The notes beneath the pieces are model-generated. The model searched no databases. It had not been told where the DNA came from and was given only the letters and a program-made list of their open reading frames with translations. The translations under genes and the position numbers were made by a program. Shown in pieces: positions 29,528 through 38,869 of a stretch of DNA of 64,000 nucleotides; the stretch's first letter is position 1; each line of letters begins with the position of its first letter. Origin of the DNA: Leucobacter chironomi DSM 19883 (GTDB taxonomy: Bacteria; Actinomycetota; Actinomycetes; Actinomycetales; Microbacteriaceae); assembly GCF_000421845.1 (NCBI RefSeq), contig NZ_ATXU01000008.1, positions 62,001 to 126,000 of the forward strand. Reading direction: 5' to 3'.

Positions 29528-30580
29528 GTGACCCTGAACGCTCCGCCAGACAGCCGACCTCGCTTCGCGGCGCGCCTCGAAGACTGGGTGCACGGCCGGC
29601 GGGCCCGCCGAGCGGTCGCGCGCGGCAAGGTGCCGTCGGTGATCCCCTACATCGGGTACGGCGGCGACGGCTGGGTGCGCGTGCTGGGCCGGGTGCTGTT
29701 CCTCAAACCCGAGAGCCGCGAGCACACGCGCCTGCGCCCCGACGTGGCCGCCGTGTCGCGCGTGCGCGGCTGGCGCACCTTCACCAGCCTCAACGTGCCC
29801 TACCAGCAGGTGCGGGTCTCCATCGACGGCGAGTTCGTCACCGAGATCACGGCGGATCGCGGCGGCGTGATCGACGCGATGGTGCCCGTCGCGCTCACCC
29901 CCGGCTGGCACACCATCACCCTGCAGGCCGGCGCCAGCGAGCCCGCCGACGCGCCCGTGGTCGTGGTCGATCCCGACGCGAAGACGGGCGTCATCTCCGA
30001 CGTCGACGACACGATCCTCATCACCGCGCTGCCCCGCCCTTTCGTAGCCGCGTGGAACAGTTTCGTGCTCGACGAGCACGCGCGATCCGCCACCCCCGGC
30101 ATGAACGTGATGCTCGACCACCTCGTCGCATCGAACCCCGGCGCGCCCGTCATCTACCTCTCCACCGGCGCTTGGAACGCCGCGCCGGCGCTCAGCCGTT
30201 TCCTGGCCCGCAATCTCTATCCGATGGGGCCGCTGCTGCTCACCGACTGGGGTCCCACGCACGACCGCTGGTTCCGCAGCGGCAAGGAGCACAAGCGCCG
30301 CGAGCTGCAGCGCATCGCCCAGGAGTTCCCCGACACTCGCTGGGTGCTCTTCGGCGACGACGGCCAGCACGACGAAGAGCTCTACCACGAGTTCGCGACC
30401 GAGCATCCGAACAACGTCGCCGCGGTCGCGATCCGGCAGCTCTCCGTCGGCGAAGCCGTGCTCGCGGGCGGCCGCTCGAAGGCCCGCCTGCACCGCAGCA
30501 CGAGCGGCGTGCCCTGGGTGTACGGACCGGATGGAGCGACCCTGCGCGACGAACTGCGCAAGCTGGAGCTGCTGCGATGA
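29528..30580 (+). CDS. App1 family phosphatase (DUF2183, phosphatidate phosphatase-like)
   Basis: A 350-residue soluble protein. The N-terminal 140 residues form an uncharacterised beta-rich module. The catalytic domain starts at GVISDVDDTILIT, a DxDxT haloacid-dehalogenase-type motif, and has YLSTGAWNAAPALSRFL and FGDDGQHDEELY further on, as in yeast App1 and bacterial DUF2183 proteins. App1 in yeast dephosphorylates phosphatidate; the bacterial substrate is not known. Start set by the leaderless promoter. The next gene follows after 43 nt on the same strand. Confidence 0.85.
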   Translation: MTLNAPPDSRPRFAARLEDWVHGRRARRAVARGKVPSVIPYIGYGGDGWVRVLGRVLFLKPESREHTRLRPDVAAVSRVRGWRTFTSLNVPYQQVRVSIDGEFVTEITADRGGVIDAMVPVALTPGWHTITLQAGASEPADAPVVVVDPDAKTGVISDVDDTILITALPRPFVAAWNSFVLDEHARSATPGMNVMLDHLVASNPGAPVIYLSTGAWNAAPALSRFLARNLYPMGPLLLTDWGPTHDRWFRSGKEHKRRELQRIAQEFPDTRWVLFGDDGQHDEELYHEFATEHPNNVAAVAIRQLSVGEAVLAGGRSKARLHRSTSGVPWVYGPDGATLRDELRKLELLR

Positions 30581-30623
30581 ATGCGGGCTGCGGCGCAGGC
30601 CGGCCCCGGGAGCGGGGGCGGCT

Positions 30624-31691
30624 GTGACCGGCCTCTCCCCTGCGGGCTGGCGGCGTGCACCGCAGCAGTTGACCGGGCGGTTCATCGCGGAGCGCCGCAC
30701 ACCGCTGATCCAGGTGGTGAAGACGCTGGTGGCGATGGTGCTCGCCTGGTTCACCTGTCTGCTCATCTTCCCCGAGCAGTTGCCCATCTTCGGGGCGATC
30801 GCCGCGCTGCTGGTGGTGCAGGACAACGTCGACCAGTCGCTGAGCAAGGGCGTGGAGCGCGTGGTGGGCGTGCTGCTCGGCGTGACCGTGGCGCTGCTCA
30901 CGGGCGAGGTGCTGGGCCAGCACTCGTGGCTGTTCATCGCGGCCCTCGTGGCGGGCCTCGCGCTCGGCTGGGTGCTGCGCATGACGCCGAGCGCCGCGAA
31001 TCAGATCGTGGTGAGCGCGCTGCTGATGATCGCGCTCGGCGGGCTCGACCTGCACTACGGCGTGGAGCGGCTGGTGGAGACGCTGATCGGCGCGCTCATC
31101 GGCGTCGCGATCAACGCGCTCGTCGCGGCCCCGGTGCGCACGCTGCCGGTGCACGAGGCGATCGTGTCGCTCACGGCCGATGCCGCGGCGTCCCTGCGGC
31201 GGATCGCCGACGCCCTCGACGCCCCGCGAGATGACGCCTGGCTCGAGCAGATGCACGTCGAAGCGCGTGCGCTGCAGAGCGAGCGCACGCGCGTGCACGG
31301 GCTGCTGCGGCAGGCGCGGGAGAGTCTGCGGCTGAACCCGCGCAGTCGGCGGTACCGGCGGGGTCTCGCCGAGGATGACGCGCTGTTCCAGCGGTTGCAA
31401 CCGATCGTCACGCAGATCGGCGGCATGTCGCGCGCCGTGTACGACCTCTACGAGCCGGACCTCGTCACCGACCCGTCAGTGGTGGGCCTGGTCGAGGAGA
31501 TGCGCCGTGCCGCGCACGATCTTGAGCGCCTGGTGTCGCTCTCCGGCGACGAGGGGAACGCGGTCGAACCGCCGGCGCTGACGCAGCCGTACACGATTCC
31601 GCAGCCCCACCCCGATCACTGGGTGCTCATCGGCTCCCTGATGGAGGATCTGCGACGGGTGCGGGGGCGGATCGTGGGCGAACTCGACTGA
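30624..31691 (+). CDS. FUSC-family inner membrane protein (aromatic acid exporter-like)
   Basis: A 355-residue protein. Residues 30-170 hold about six membrane helices including LLVVQDNVDQSLSKGVERVVGVLLGV, a FUSC/ArAE signature in which the SLxKGxxRxxGTLLG stretch is conserved. The rest is a charged, helical cytoplasmic domain of about 180 residues. Relatives export aromatic acids or handle envelope stress, but here the substrate is unknown. GTG 30624 has GGGGGCGG upstream; the start is moderately certain. Probably co-transcribed with the App1 gene. Confidence 0.82.
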   Translation: MTGLSPAGWRRAPQQLTGRFIAERRTPLIQVVKTLVAMVLAWFTCLLIFPEQLPIFGAIAALLVVQDNVDQSLSKGVERVVGVLLGVTVALLTGEVLGQHSWLFIAALVAGLALGWVLRMTPSAANQIVVSALLMIALGGLDLHYGVERLVETLIGALIGVAINALVAAPVRTLPVHEAIVSLTADAAASLRRIADALDAPRDDAWLEQMHVEARALQSERTRVHGLLRQARESLRLNPRSRRYRRGLAEDDALFQRLQPIVTQIGGMSRAVYDLYEPDLVTDPSVVGLVEEMRRAAHDLERLVSLSGDEGNAVEPPALTQPYTIPQPHPDHWVLIGSLMEDLRRVRGRIVGELD

Positions 31692-31760
31692 GGCGCCACC
31701 ACCCCGAGCCGCAGTTTCGCGGCACTCGCACAGCTGCCCGGTGCCAGCGCCCCCGTCAAC

Positions 31761-31795
31761 GACGGCGCCCCCTCCGGAGGCCGGAGGGCGCCGTC
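31761..31795. terminator. Probable bidirectional terminator hairpin
   Basis: GACGGCGCCC-CC-TCCGG pairs with CCGGAGGGCGCCGTC (15 bp with a 2-nt bulge, 3-nt loop). It lies between the converging FUSC and YceI genes. No U tract, so the call rests on position and strength. Confidence 0.55.
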
Positions 31796-31835
31796 AGCGG
31801 GGCACGGTTGAGCGCTGGATGCGCCGCGCGCGGGC

Positions 31836-32396
31836 TTACTCGCCGGCGAGCGCCGCCTGGATGTCGAGGGTGATGGTGACGTCGGAGCCGAGCAGCAGGC
31901 CGCCCTTCTCGAGCGGGGCGTTCCAGGTGAGGCCGAAGTCTTCGCGCTTGACGACCGTGGTGGCGGTGAAGCCGGCCTTGTAGTTGCCGTAGGCGTCCTC
32001 GCCGAAGCCGCCGAACTCGAAGTCGAAGGTGACGGGCTTCGTCACGCCGCGCATGGTGAGGTCGCCGTCGACCTTGAACTCGCCGTTCTCCTCGCGCACA
32101 CCGGTCGAGACGAAGGTGAGCTGGGGGAACTCGTCGGCTGCGAAGAAGTCGCCGGTGCGCAGGTGGCCGTCGCGATTCTTCTCGTTGGTGTTGATAGACG
32201 CGACCTCGGCGCTGGCGGTCACGGTGGTGTCGAGGGGGTTCTCGGCGGTGACGAAGGTCGCCTCGAACTGCTCGAACTTGCCCTTCACCTTGCTGATCGC
32301 GAGGTGGCGCACGGAGAAGCCGACCTCGGAGTGGGTGGGGTCGACCTGCCAGGTGCCGACGCGGTAACCGGGGATCTGATCAGCGGTGATGGTCAT
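31836..32396 (-). CDS. YceI family protein
   Basis: A 186-residue lipocalin-like beta barrel expected to bind an isoprenoid or other lipid. Family features: WQVDPTHSEVGFSVRHLAISKVKGKF near the start, FDVASINTN-like strand, RDGHLRTGDFFAADEFPQLTF, and MRGVTKPVTFDFEF. There is no signal peptide, so it is cytoplasmic in this form. ATG 32396 has AGAAAGG upstream. It is monocistronic. Confidence 0.94.
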   Translation of the reverse strand: MTITADQIPGYRVGTWQVDPTHSEVGFSVRHLAISKVKGKFEQFEATFVTAENPLDTTVTASAEVASINTNEKNRDGHLRTGDFFAADEFPQLTFVSTGVREENGEFKVDGDLTMRGVTKPVTFDFEFGGFGEDAYGNYKAGFTATTVVKREDFGLTWNAPLEKGGLLLGSDVTITLDIQAALAGE

Positions 32397-32461
32397 GGTG
32401 TGCCTTTCTGTCGTGGGGCCGCTCGCGGCGGCTTCACGAGGGAACAACGGCCCCATCCAGA

Positions 32462-32467
32462 ACTATA
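32462..32467 (-). promoter_or_regulatory. Candidate -10 box of the YceI gene
   Basis: TATAGT on the minus strand in an AT-rich island (32461-32490) that stands out in this GC-rich DNA. It leaves a leader of about 60 nt. No consensus -35. Confidence 0.4.
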
Positions 32468-32645
32468 TTCCCGTGCATATAAATTTTCTTGCGAGAGTTC
32501 CGGATCGCGGGGTGCCGCCCTTCACAGCGCCTGGCGCATGCCCGCGGGTTGCAGGCCTACTGACCTTCCCCGCCTGCTTCCCGCCCGTCTTCCGCTTCGC
32601 ACCGCCGGGCTTCCTCACCACACCGGCCCCCCACGAAATCGAGGC

Positions 32646-32686
32646 CACTTTTTGCCGCGTGTCGCGCGATGACACGGCAAAAAGTG
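32646..32686. repeat. 41-bp bulged inverted repeat upstream of YceI
   Basis: CACTTTTTGCCG-CG-TGTC and GACACGGCAAAAAGTG pair over 16 bp with a 2-nt bulge. It lies in the 430-bp gap between the yceI start and the gatD stop. The rest of the gap (32690-32826) is GC-rich with short GGCCGCAGG-type repeats and no gene I can support. It may terminate gatD transcripts. Confidence 0.5.
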
Positions 32687-32826
32687 ACCCCGATTTACGG
32701 CTGCAGGTCCCAAAGGACGGCTGGGACGTCAAATGACGGCCGCCACAGGCCCGGACGCACGCCGTCACGGCCGCAGGCCGCCAGCGGCAGCTGCTGGCCG
32801 TCAGCCGCAGGCCGTCGGCCGCAGCC

Positions 32827-33615
32827 CTACCGCGGGCGGCGCTTCGCGCTCTCGCGCGCCCGCTGCACGGTCTCGTCGACGCCCGCCGCGGGTTCGAATG
32901 CGCCATAGCGGCGCCGAGCCGCCTCGCCGATCAGGAAGTCGCTGAGCGCCGGGTTCTTCGGCAGCAGCGAGCCGTGCAGGTAGCTGCCGATCACATTGCC
33001 GGTACGGGCGCCCTCGAAACCGTCATCGGGGTTGTTGCCGGCGCCCTGCGTCACGCGCCCCAGCGGCCGCGAACCGGGCCCCAGTCGTGTGTCGCCGCTG
33101 TGGTTCTCGTAGCCGATGATCTCGCCGAACTCGTCGGAGTCGAGCACGATGTTGCCGATCATGCGCACCTCGCCGCCGCGCGTCTCGACATCGAGCACGC
33201 CGATGCCCACCAACTCGTCGCCCGTGTGCGTGACGAAGCGGTGCCCGAAGAGCTGGTACAGCCCGCACACCATGAGCATGGGAACGCCGTCGCCTGCGAG
33301 GGCGCGGATCTCGTCGGCCCGTGCGGCGAGATCCTGCGCGACGCGCCCCTGTCCCGAGTCCTGCCCGCCGCCGCCCACGACGATGTCGACGTGCTCGGGC
33401 AGCGGATCGCCGGGGTTGACCTCGACGATGCGCGGCGCGAAGCCGTGGGCTTTCGCGCGACGCGCGAGCGACAGCACGTTGCCGCGATCGCCGTAGATGT
33501 TCATATCGCGCGGATACAGCGACACGATGACGAGCTCGCGCTCGGCAGCGCTCATTCCGGACCGCTCGCCGGCGCTCTCGCCGGCGCCTGCATCCGTGCT
33601 CTCGAACGTGCTCAC
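32827..33615 (-). CDS. gatD: Lipid II isoglutaminyl synthase, glutamine amidotransferase subunit GatD
   Basis: A 262-residue class I-type glutaminase. The nucleophile is Cys117 in MLMVCGLYQLFGH, with GGGGQDSGQG before it and YLHGSLLPKNP carrying the likely catalytic His. It supplies ammonia to MurT to amidate the D-glutamate of lipid II. The GTG start overlaps the murT stop by 4 nt (GTGA); the first 20 residues are extra and an internal ATG at residue 21 is the alternative start. Confidence 0.93.
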   Translation of the reverse strand: MSTFESTDAGAGESAGERSGMSAAERELVIVSLYPRDMNIYGDRGNVLSLARRAKAHGFAPRIVEVNPGDPLPEHVDIVVGGGGQDSGQGRVAQDLAARADEIRALAGDGVPMLMVCGLYQLFGHRFVTHTGDELVGIGVLDVETRGGEVRMIGNIVLDSDEFGEIIGYENHSGDTRLGPGSRPLGRVTQGAGNNPDDGFEGARTGNVIGSYLHGSLLPKNPALSDFLIGEAARRRYGAFEPAAGVDETVQRARESAKRRPR

Positions 33616-34982
33616 CAGATGTCCTCCACGTCGGTCAGCTCGGCCAGTGCCCGTCGCAGTTCGAGCATGGCGGTGTAGGTGCAGTAGATGCGCCGCGGGC
33701 GGGCGCCCGCACCGCCGCGCAGTGTGCGCTCGCGGAACGACGCGAGGGCGCGGCCCAGATCCTCCTCGACCTGCCCCACCGGCACATCGTCGTGCTCGAG
33801 TCGCAGCGCCATGTCCCACGCCCGCGTACCCGAGACCGTGTCGACGCCCTCATCGGCGAGCGAGCCGAAGTCGACATCCCACAACCACGACATGTCGCGG
33901 CCATCGGCGTACTGGTCGTTGATCGCGATCATCACGTCGACGCCGCGGGCATCGAACGAGGCGAGCCCGAGCCGGAAGCCCGCGGGGTTCTTCACGAGCA
34001 CGAGTTCGAGCGGCTGCCCGTCGAGCAGCAGCTGCTCGCCGCGCCCGAACGCGGGCCGCACCTGGGCGAGCGCGGCGACGAGCGCCGCGTCGGTGTCGGC
34101 TGTGCGGTCCGGGGCCGGGTGCCCGGGCAGCGGGCCGGCGTCGAGCACCATGCGCACGGTCGCGAGCGCCGCGGCCGCATTGAAGGTGTTGTACAGGCCC
34201 TCGAGCTTGAGCGCGGTGCGGTGATCGTCGCCCGCGATGCGGAAGACGGCTTCGTGGTCGCCGAGTTCGACGAGGGTGACGTCGGCGTCGGGGCGCTCCG
34301 GCGCGTCATCGGCCGCGGCGCCGGCGAGGGGCGTCGCGTGGAAGTCGTCGTCGCTCGGGAAGGTGGAGAGCAGCGCCGAGGAGAGGCCGAACTCGCGCAC
34401 GGCGGGCTTGCCGGCAGCATGGCCGGATCCGCCGCGCTCGCGCGTGCGCTCGCCGATCGCGGCCACCAGCCGATCCTCACGGTTGACCACCACACCCTCG
34501 GTGGTGGCGTCGGCGATGCGCTGCAGCAGCTTCGCCGTGGTGTCGATCTCGCCGAAGCGGTCGAGCTGATCGCGCAGCACGTTGAGCAGCAGCGTGAAGC
34601 GGGGCTGCACCCGGTCGATGAAGTACATCGCGTGCGCCTCATCGAGCTCGAGCACCGCGACATCGGCGTCGAGCCTGCCGCCGAGCGAGCACTCCTGGAT
34701 CGCGGCCGCGACGACGCCGCGCGAGAAGTTCGACCCCGTCTTGTTCGTGAAGACGCGCAGCCCGCGGGCCTGCAGCATCTCGACGATCATCTTCGTGGTG
34801 GTGGTCTTGCCGTTGGTGCCGCTGACCGCGATCACCCCGTAGGGCAGTCGCCCGAGCACCCGAGCCATGAACCCCGGGTCGAACTTTTCGACGACGAGGC
34901 CGGGCAGGGCGGATCCGCCGCCACGCAGCCGCGCCGCCTGCCGCACCGTCTTGCCGATGACGGCGGAGAGAACATCACGCAT
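33612..34982 (-). CDS. murT: Lipid II isoglutaminyl synthase, Mur ligase-like subunit MurT
   Basis: A 456-residue Mur ligase homologue that activates the glutamate carboxylate with ATP. P-loop GTNGKTTTTKM lies near residue 55, then LELDEAHAMYFIDRV, NTFNAAAALATVRM, and a C-terminal DUF1727 domain ending YCTYTAMLELRRALAEL. Only two cysteines are present in the whole protein, so the four-cysteine zinc ribbon seen in staphylococcal MurT is missing. Leaderless: TAGGCT 6 nt before the ATG. Essential in many Gram-positive bacteria. Confidence 0.94.
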   Translation of the reverse strand: MRDVLSAVIGKTVRQAARLRGGGSALPGLVVEKFDPGFMARVLGRLPYGVIAVSGTNGKTTTTKMIVEMLQARGLRVFTNKTGSNFSRGVVAAAIQECSLGGRLDADVAVLELDEAHAMYFIDRVQPRFTLLLNVLRDQLDRFGEIDTTAKLLQRIADATTEGVVVNREDRLVAAIGERTRERGGSGHAAGKPAVREFGLSSALLSTFPSDDDFHATPLAGAAADDAPERPDADVTLVELGDHEAVFRIAGDDHRTALKLEGLYNTFNAAAALATVRMVLDAGPLPGHPAPDRTADTDAALVAALAQVRPAFGRGEQLLLDGQPLELVLVKNPAGFRLGLASFDARGVDVMIAINDQYADGRDMSWLWDVDFGSLADEGVDTVSGTRAWDMALRLEHDDVPVGQVEEDLGRALASFRERTLRGGAGARPRRIYCTYTAMLELRRALAELTDVEDIW

Positions 34983-34988
34983 GGATCA

Positions 34989-34994
34989 AGCCTA
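34989..34994 (-). promoter_or_regulatory. -10 box of murT-gatD (leaderless promoter)
   Basis: TAGGCT on the minus strand, exactly 6 nt before the murT ATG. Confidence 0.55.
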
Positions 34995-35014
34995 GAGGTT
35001 CTGCGACACCGACG

Positions 35015-35812
35015 TCATTCGGCGGCGTGACGGCCGCGCGACTCGCCGCGCAGTTCGCGCGGCAGCAGCTCGGGTCGCACCCGCCGCGTGCGCTCGATGC
35101 GCTGCTCCCGCCGCCAGGCCTCGATGGCGGCGTGGTTGCCGCTCAGCAGCACCGGCGGCACCGCACGGTCGCGCCACTCGGCGGGCTTGGTGTAGCTGGG
35201 GTACTCCAGCAGGCCGTCGTCCTCGTGCGACTCCTCGACGAGGCTCTCGGGGTTGCCCACCACACCCGGCAGCAACCGCCCGATCGCCTCGATCATCGCG
35301 ATCGTGGCGACCTCCCCGCCATTGAGCACGTAGTCGCCGATGCTCACGAGGCGCACCCGGCCGCGTGCGGCGTACTCGTCGAACACGCGCTGGTCGATGC
35401 CCTCGTAGCGACCGCACCCGAAGACGAGGTGCTGCTCGTGGGCGAGCTCGCGGGCCATGCGCTGCGTGAAGACCTCACCGGCGGGCGAGGGGAAGATGAT
35501 GAGCGGATCGCCGGCCGTGCCGGGCTCGGCGTCAACCGCAGGGGACGCCTCGGACGCGGTGCCTGATCCCGCAGCAGCTCCAGCCTCGGCCAGGATGCCG
35601 TCGAGCACCTCGCCCCAGGGCTCGGGCTTCATCACCATGCCGGCTCCGCCGCCCGTGGGCGTGTCGTCGACGGTGCGGTGCTTGTCGTGCGCGGCGTCTC
35701 GCAGATCGTGCACGCGCACGTCGATGAGGCCCCGCTGCTTCGCCTTGCCGAGCAGCGACAGCTCCAGCGCGTCGAAATAGCCGGGGAAGATCGAGACGAC
35801 GTCGATCCTCAT
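35015..35812 (-). CDS. trmD: tRNA (guanine-37-N1)-methyltransferase
   Basis: A 265-residue SPOUT methyltransferase that makes m1G37 and prevents frameshifting. It shows [31 protein letters not shown], the knot sequence [19 protein letters not shown], and [17 protein letters not shown]. An acidic insert of about 25 residues follows the first domain. Its ATG overlaps the rimM stop by 4 nt. Last gene of the rpsP operon. Confidence 0.97.
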   Translation of the reverse strand: MRIDVVSIFPGYFDALELSLLGKAKQRGLIDVRVHDLRDAAHDKHRTVDDTPTGGGAGMVMKPEPWGEVLDGILAEAGAAAGSGTASEASPAVDAEPGTAGDPLIIFPSPAGEVFTQRMARELAHEQHLVFGCGRYEGIDQRVFDEYAARGRVRLVSIGDYVLNGGEVATIAMIEAIGRLLPGVVGNPESLVEESHEDDGLLEYPSYTKPAEWRDRAVPPVLLSGNHAAIEAWRREQRIERTRRVRPELLPRELRGESRGRHAAE

Positions 35813-36507
35813 GCGGCGGGGCCGTTCCGGTCGGCGTCGCCGATCTCGGCACCGTCGATCTCGGTGTCGGCGTCAGTCTCGCCGGCGGTGATCGCGGGAT
35901 CCTCGGCGGCGTCGTCGGCGAGCTCCTCGAAGAGGCCCGCGGGCGGGGTCACGCGCACGATGCCCGCTTCGATGTCGACGCTCGGCACGATGGCCTCGAC
36001 GAAGGGCACCAGCACGGTGCCGCCGTCGGTGGTCACGACGAGCAGATCCTGCGCCGGGAAGTGCTGCACCTCTGCGACGGTGCCGAGCTTCACGTGGCTC
36101 GCCCCATCCTCGGCTCCACGCACGACGTCGAGCCCTACGAGCTGGTGGTCGTACCAGGCGTTGTCTTCCTCGCCTTCGGCCACGGCCTGCTCGTCGATCC
36201 ACAGGATCGCGCGCACGATCCCCTCGACCGCGGTGCGGTCGGGCAGCTCCTGGAAGAAGCCGACCGGCGACTCGTTGAACCAGCGCAGTTCGCGCATGGT
36301 GATGGTGCGGCCGAACCACGGCGATTCCTCCGGCACCTGCAGGTGGAACACCGCGCCGGGCGTGAAGCGCAGCTCGGGATTGTCGGTGAAGAGCTCGAGC
36401 TTGACGCCGCCCTTCAGCCCGTGAGGTTTGGTGAGGCGCCCGACGCGCAAACTCCCCGCCCCGCTTGCGGGACGGGGAGCTCGCACACGCCCGTGAGCGT
36501 CGGCCAT
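35809..36507 (-). CDS. rimM: Ribosome maturation factor RimM
   Basis: A 232-residue 16S processing factor that binds S19 in the maturing 30S head. N-terminal beta barrel with [21 protein letters not shown], and a C-terminal PRC-barrel with [15 protein letters not shown] 30-residue acidic tail after the PRC-barrel exceeds the usual family length. The ATG overlaps the khpA stop by one base (TGATG). Confidence 0.95.
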   Translation of the reverse strand: MADAHGRVRAPRPASGAGSLRVGRLTKPHGLKGGVKLELFTDNPELRFTPGAVFHLQVPEESPWFGRTITMRELRWFNESPVGFFQELPDRTAVEGIVRAILWIDEQAVAEGEEDNAWYDHQLVGLDVVRGAEDGASHVKLGTVAEVQHFPAQDLLVVTTDGGTVLVPFVEAIVPSVDIEAGIVRVTPPAGLFEELADDAAEDPAITAGETDADTEIDGAEIGDADRNGPAA

Positions 36508-36803
36508 CAGACGGCGCCCTCCGCGTCGGCCGAGCCGACCTCGTCGCCGAGGTCGTGCTGGTCGGTGTCGATCACGTCGACGCGCACGCGCCCGCCGTCG
36601 GCCAGCGCCGACACGACGGTGCGCAGCGACGACGCCGTGCGACCGCCGCGGCCGATCACCCGGCCGAGGTCGCTCGGGTGCACCCGCACCTCGAGCACCT
36701 CGCCGCGCGGGGTCTCGCGAGCATCGACGCGCACCCGTTCGGGGTGGTCGACGATCCCGCGCACCAGGTGGTCGAGCGCTTCGGCCAGCGCCTGCTCAAC
36801 CAA
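36507..36803 (-). CDS. khpA: KH-domain RNA-binding protein KhpA
   Basis: A 98-residue single type II KH domain protein. VHPSDLGRVIGRGGRTASSLRTVV has the GxxG loop as GRGG. It binds RNA with its partner KhpB and affects division and cell size in Gram-positive bacteria. No ATG or GTG is available at the conserved start; TTG 36803, 5 nt after the rpsP stop, gives VEQALAEALDHLVRGIVDHP in register with relatives. Confidence 0.88.
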   Translation of the reverse strand: MVEQALAEALDHLVRGIVDHPERVRVDARETPRGEVLEVRVHPSDLGRVIGRGGRTASSLRTVVSALADGGRVRVDVIDTDQHDLGDEVGSADAEGAV

Positions 36804-36808
36804 GAGGA

Positions 36809-37231
36809 TTAGGCCTCGGTGGTCTCGGCAGCGGCCTCCTCGGCCGGAGCCTCGGCAGCCTCGTCCTTCGCCGCCGGCTTCTCAGCCTTGGGGCGCAGCA
36901 CGGGCTTCTTGGCCGCGTCGACCTCGAAGACGGGCTTGGGCTCGACAGGCTTGACCTGCGACTCGGTGCTGCCCTCGCCGGTGAACTTGCCCCAGTCGCC
37001 GGTGAGCTTGAGGATCGCCGCGACCTGCTCGGTGGGCTGGGCGCCCACGCTCAGCCAGTACTGCGCGCGCTCCGAGTCGACCTCGATGAACGAGGGCTGC
37101 TCGGTCGGGTGGTACTTGCCGATCTCCTCGATCACGCGACCGTCGCGCTTGGTGCGCGAGTCGGCGACGACGATGCGGTAGTAGGGGGCGCGGATCTTGC
37201 CGAGGCGCTTGAGACGGATCTTGACAGCCAT
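36809..37231 (-). CDS. rpsP: 30S ribosomal protein S16
   Basis: A 140-residue S16. The first 85 residues are the conserved core ([36 protein letters not shown]). The remaining 55 residues are a Lys/Ala/Glu/Pro-rich tail common in high-GC actinobacteria. ATG 37231 has GGAGTCATC upstream. It leads the rpsP-khpA-rimM-trmD operon; the 269-bp gap before it (37232-37500) has an AT-richer patch around 37350-37385 that may hold the promoter, but I cannot name boxes with confidence. Confidence 0.97.
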   Translation of the reverse strand: MAVKIRLKRLGKIRAPYYRIVVADSRTKRDGRVIEEIGKYHPTEQPSFIEVDSERAQYWLSVGAQPTEQVAAILKLTGDWGKFTGEGSTESQVKPVEPKPVFEVDAAKKPVLRPKAEKPAAKDEAAEAPAEEAAAETTEA

Positions 37232-37500
37232 GATGACTCCTTGAATCGAGTGGAACGACGCCGCGCCTCGCGATTCGAACGGGAGCGGAAGCCTGGGCGC
37301 GCAGGATTGCGCGAACCCATCAATCCTCACACATTTCAGCCTCAGATGCAATTTTTGTCACGATCAGGGGTTTTGCACCTCTTTCAGGCGCTAGGCCATG
37401 AACGTCGCCCGTCACGGGACGATCGATCTCATCGCCGGCTGCGCAATCGCAGCCCGGCGCTCCGCCCAGTCGCGCAGCGCACCAGGGCACCGCAGCTGAG

Positions 37501-38799
37501 TCAGCGCGACGATCGGGTGCCGCCCAGGCGGCGCTCGAGCGCCGAGAACAGCCGCTCGGCCACCCCGTCGTGGTGCACGCCGTCATGCTCGTACTCGTTC
37601 GTCACCCACGCATTGACCGACCCCACCCGTGCGGCGGTGTCGAGCGAGAGCTGCGCATCGACGTACATGTCATCGAAGTAGACGGCGGCCTCGACCGGCG
37701 TCTCGTTCGCGGCGAGCCGCTCGGCGTCGTAGAGCGCGATCGGCCACTCCCCCTCGGCAAGCCGCTCCACGCCGGCACGGAAGCCGTGCAGCGAACGGAT
37801 CTCCTCGAACATCCACGGGAACACCATCTCACCAGTGAAGAGTAGCGGCCGCGACGACTCCGCGAACTCCGGCCGCCGATCCCGCTCGCGCTGCGCTGCC
37901 CACGCCGACGGGCCCGGCCCGTAGATCGCCTCCTGCAGCGCCGCGTACAGCGGCTGCCCTGCGAACCCCGTGGCAGCCCCGACCGCTTCCACGAAGGTGT
38001 CGCTCAGGCGCGTCTCCGCGGCATCGGCGAACGCCTCGTCGAACAGCCAGTGCACCCGATCGAAGCCGGGCGCCACCCCGAAGCCGAAGCCGAGGGTCTG
38101 CAACCGCCGCACGGTGAGACGATCGCCGTCCGCCATGCGCACATCCTCCGAAGCGAGCACCTCGGCCACCCGCGAGATCCGCTCCGCCAGATGCGGCACG
38201 CGCTCGCGAAACGTTCGATTCTTCTCGACGACGCGAGGGAAGGTGCGGCGGTAGACCTCCGCAGGATCCGCTTCGAGACCCGCAAGACCGCCCGTCACCG
38301 CCGAGCCGACGATCGCCTCCGGCGCCGCCGAGAGATAGTGCAGCGTGAGGAAGCCGCCATAGCTCTGCCCGATGGTCCACCACTGGCGCCCCTCGTAGTG
38401 CGTCTTCCGTACCGCCTCGAAATCGCGCACGATCGAGTCGGCGCGGTGCAGCGACAGACGACGGGCCGCCTCGTCGGCGGGCATCGCTCCGAACTCGCCA
38501 CCGCTCACCGGCGTCGAACGGCCGGTGCCCCGCTGATCCGGAATCACCAGACGGAAGCGATCGAGCGCGGCCCCCACCCAGCCCGAACGGCCCAGCGGAC
38601 GCGTGCCCTTGCCGCCCGGCCCGCCCTGCAGATGCACGAGCAGCGGAAGATCCTCGTTCCGCTTCTCGGCGGCCACCAGCTCACGGGCGAAGACCCGAAT
38701 CGTCTCACCGTCAGGATCCGACCAGTCGAGCGGCACCGTCGTCCACACGTCCCGGGCCACGATGTCCGTACCGATCCAATACTCGGGGCTGCTGCTCAT
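37501..38799 (-). CDS. Alpha/beta hydrolase, S33 proline iminopeptidase-like
   Basis: A 432-residue cytoplasmic hydrolase. The oxyanion-hole strand reads LLVHLQGGPGGKG, then VIPDQRGTGRST, and the nucleophile elbow GQSYGG. A probable catalytic His lies in the C-terminal EYEHDGVHHDG. It is closest to prolyl aminopeptidases that release N-terminal proline, with the usual helical cap. ATG 38799 follows TAGGGT by 7 nt, so leaderless, and this favours it over the GTG 9 nt upstream. Confidence 0.87.
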   Translation of the reverse strand: MSSSPEYWIGTDIVARDVWTTVPLDWSDPDGETIRVFARELVAAEKRNEDLPLLVHLQGGPGGKGTRPLGRSGWVGAALDRFRLVIPDQRGTGRSTPVSGGEFGAMPADEAARRLSLHRADSIVRDFEAVRKTHYEGRQWWTIGQSYGGFLTLHYLSAAPEAIVGSAVTGGLAGLEADPAEVYRRTFPRVVEKNRTFRERVPHLAERISRVAEVLASEDVRMADGDRLTVRRLQTLGFGFGVAPGFDRVHWLFDEAFADAAETRLSDTFVEAVGAATGFAGQPLYAALQEAIYGPGPSAWAAQRERDRRPEFAESSRPLLFTGEMVFPWMFEEIRSLHGFRAGVERLAEGEWPIALYDAERLAANETPVEAAVYFDDMYVDAQLSLDTAARVGSVNAWVTNEYEHDGVHHDGVAERLFSALERRLGGTRSSR

Positions 38800-38806
38800 G
38801 CGATCC

Positions 38807-38812
38807 ACCCTA
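38807..38812 (-). promoter_or_regulatory. -10 box of the S33 hydrolase gene (leaderless promoter)
   Basis: TAGGGT on the minus strand, 7 nt before ATG 38799. Confidence 0.5.
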
Positions 38813-38869
38813 TTGCCAGCCGCAGCCGCACGGCACCCGCCGACGCAGCCGGCATCCGGGCCACCGGAT

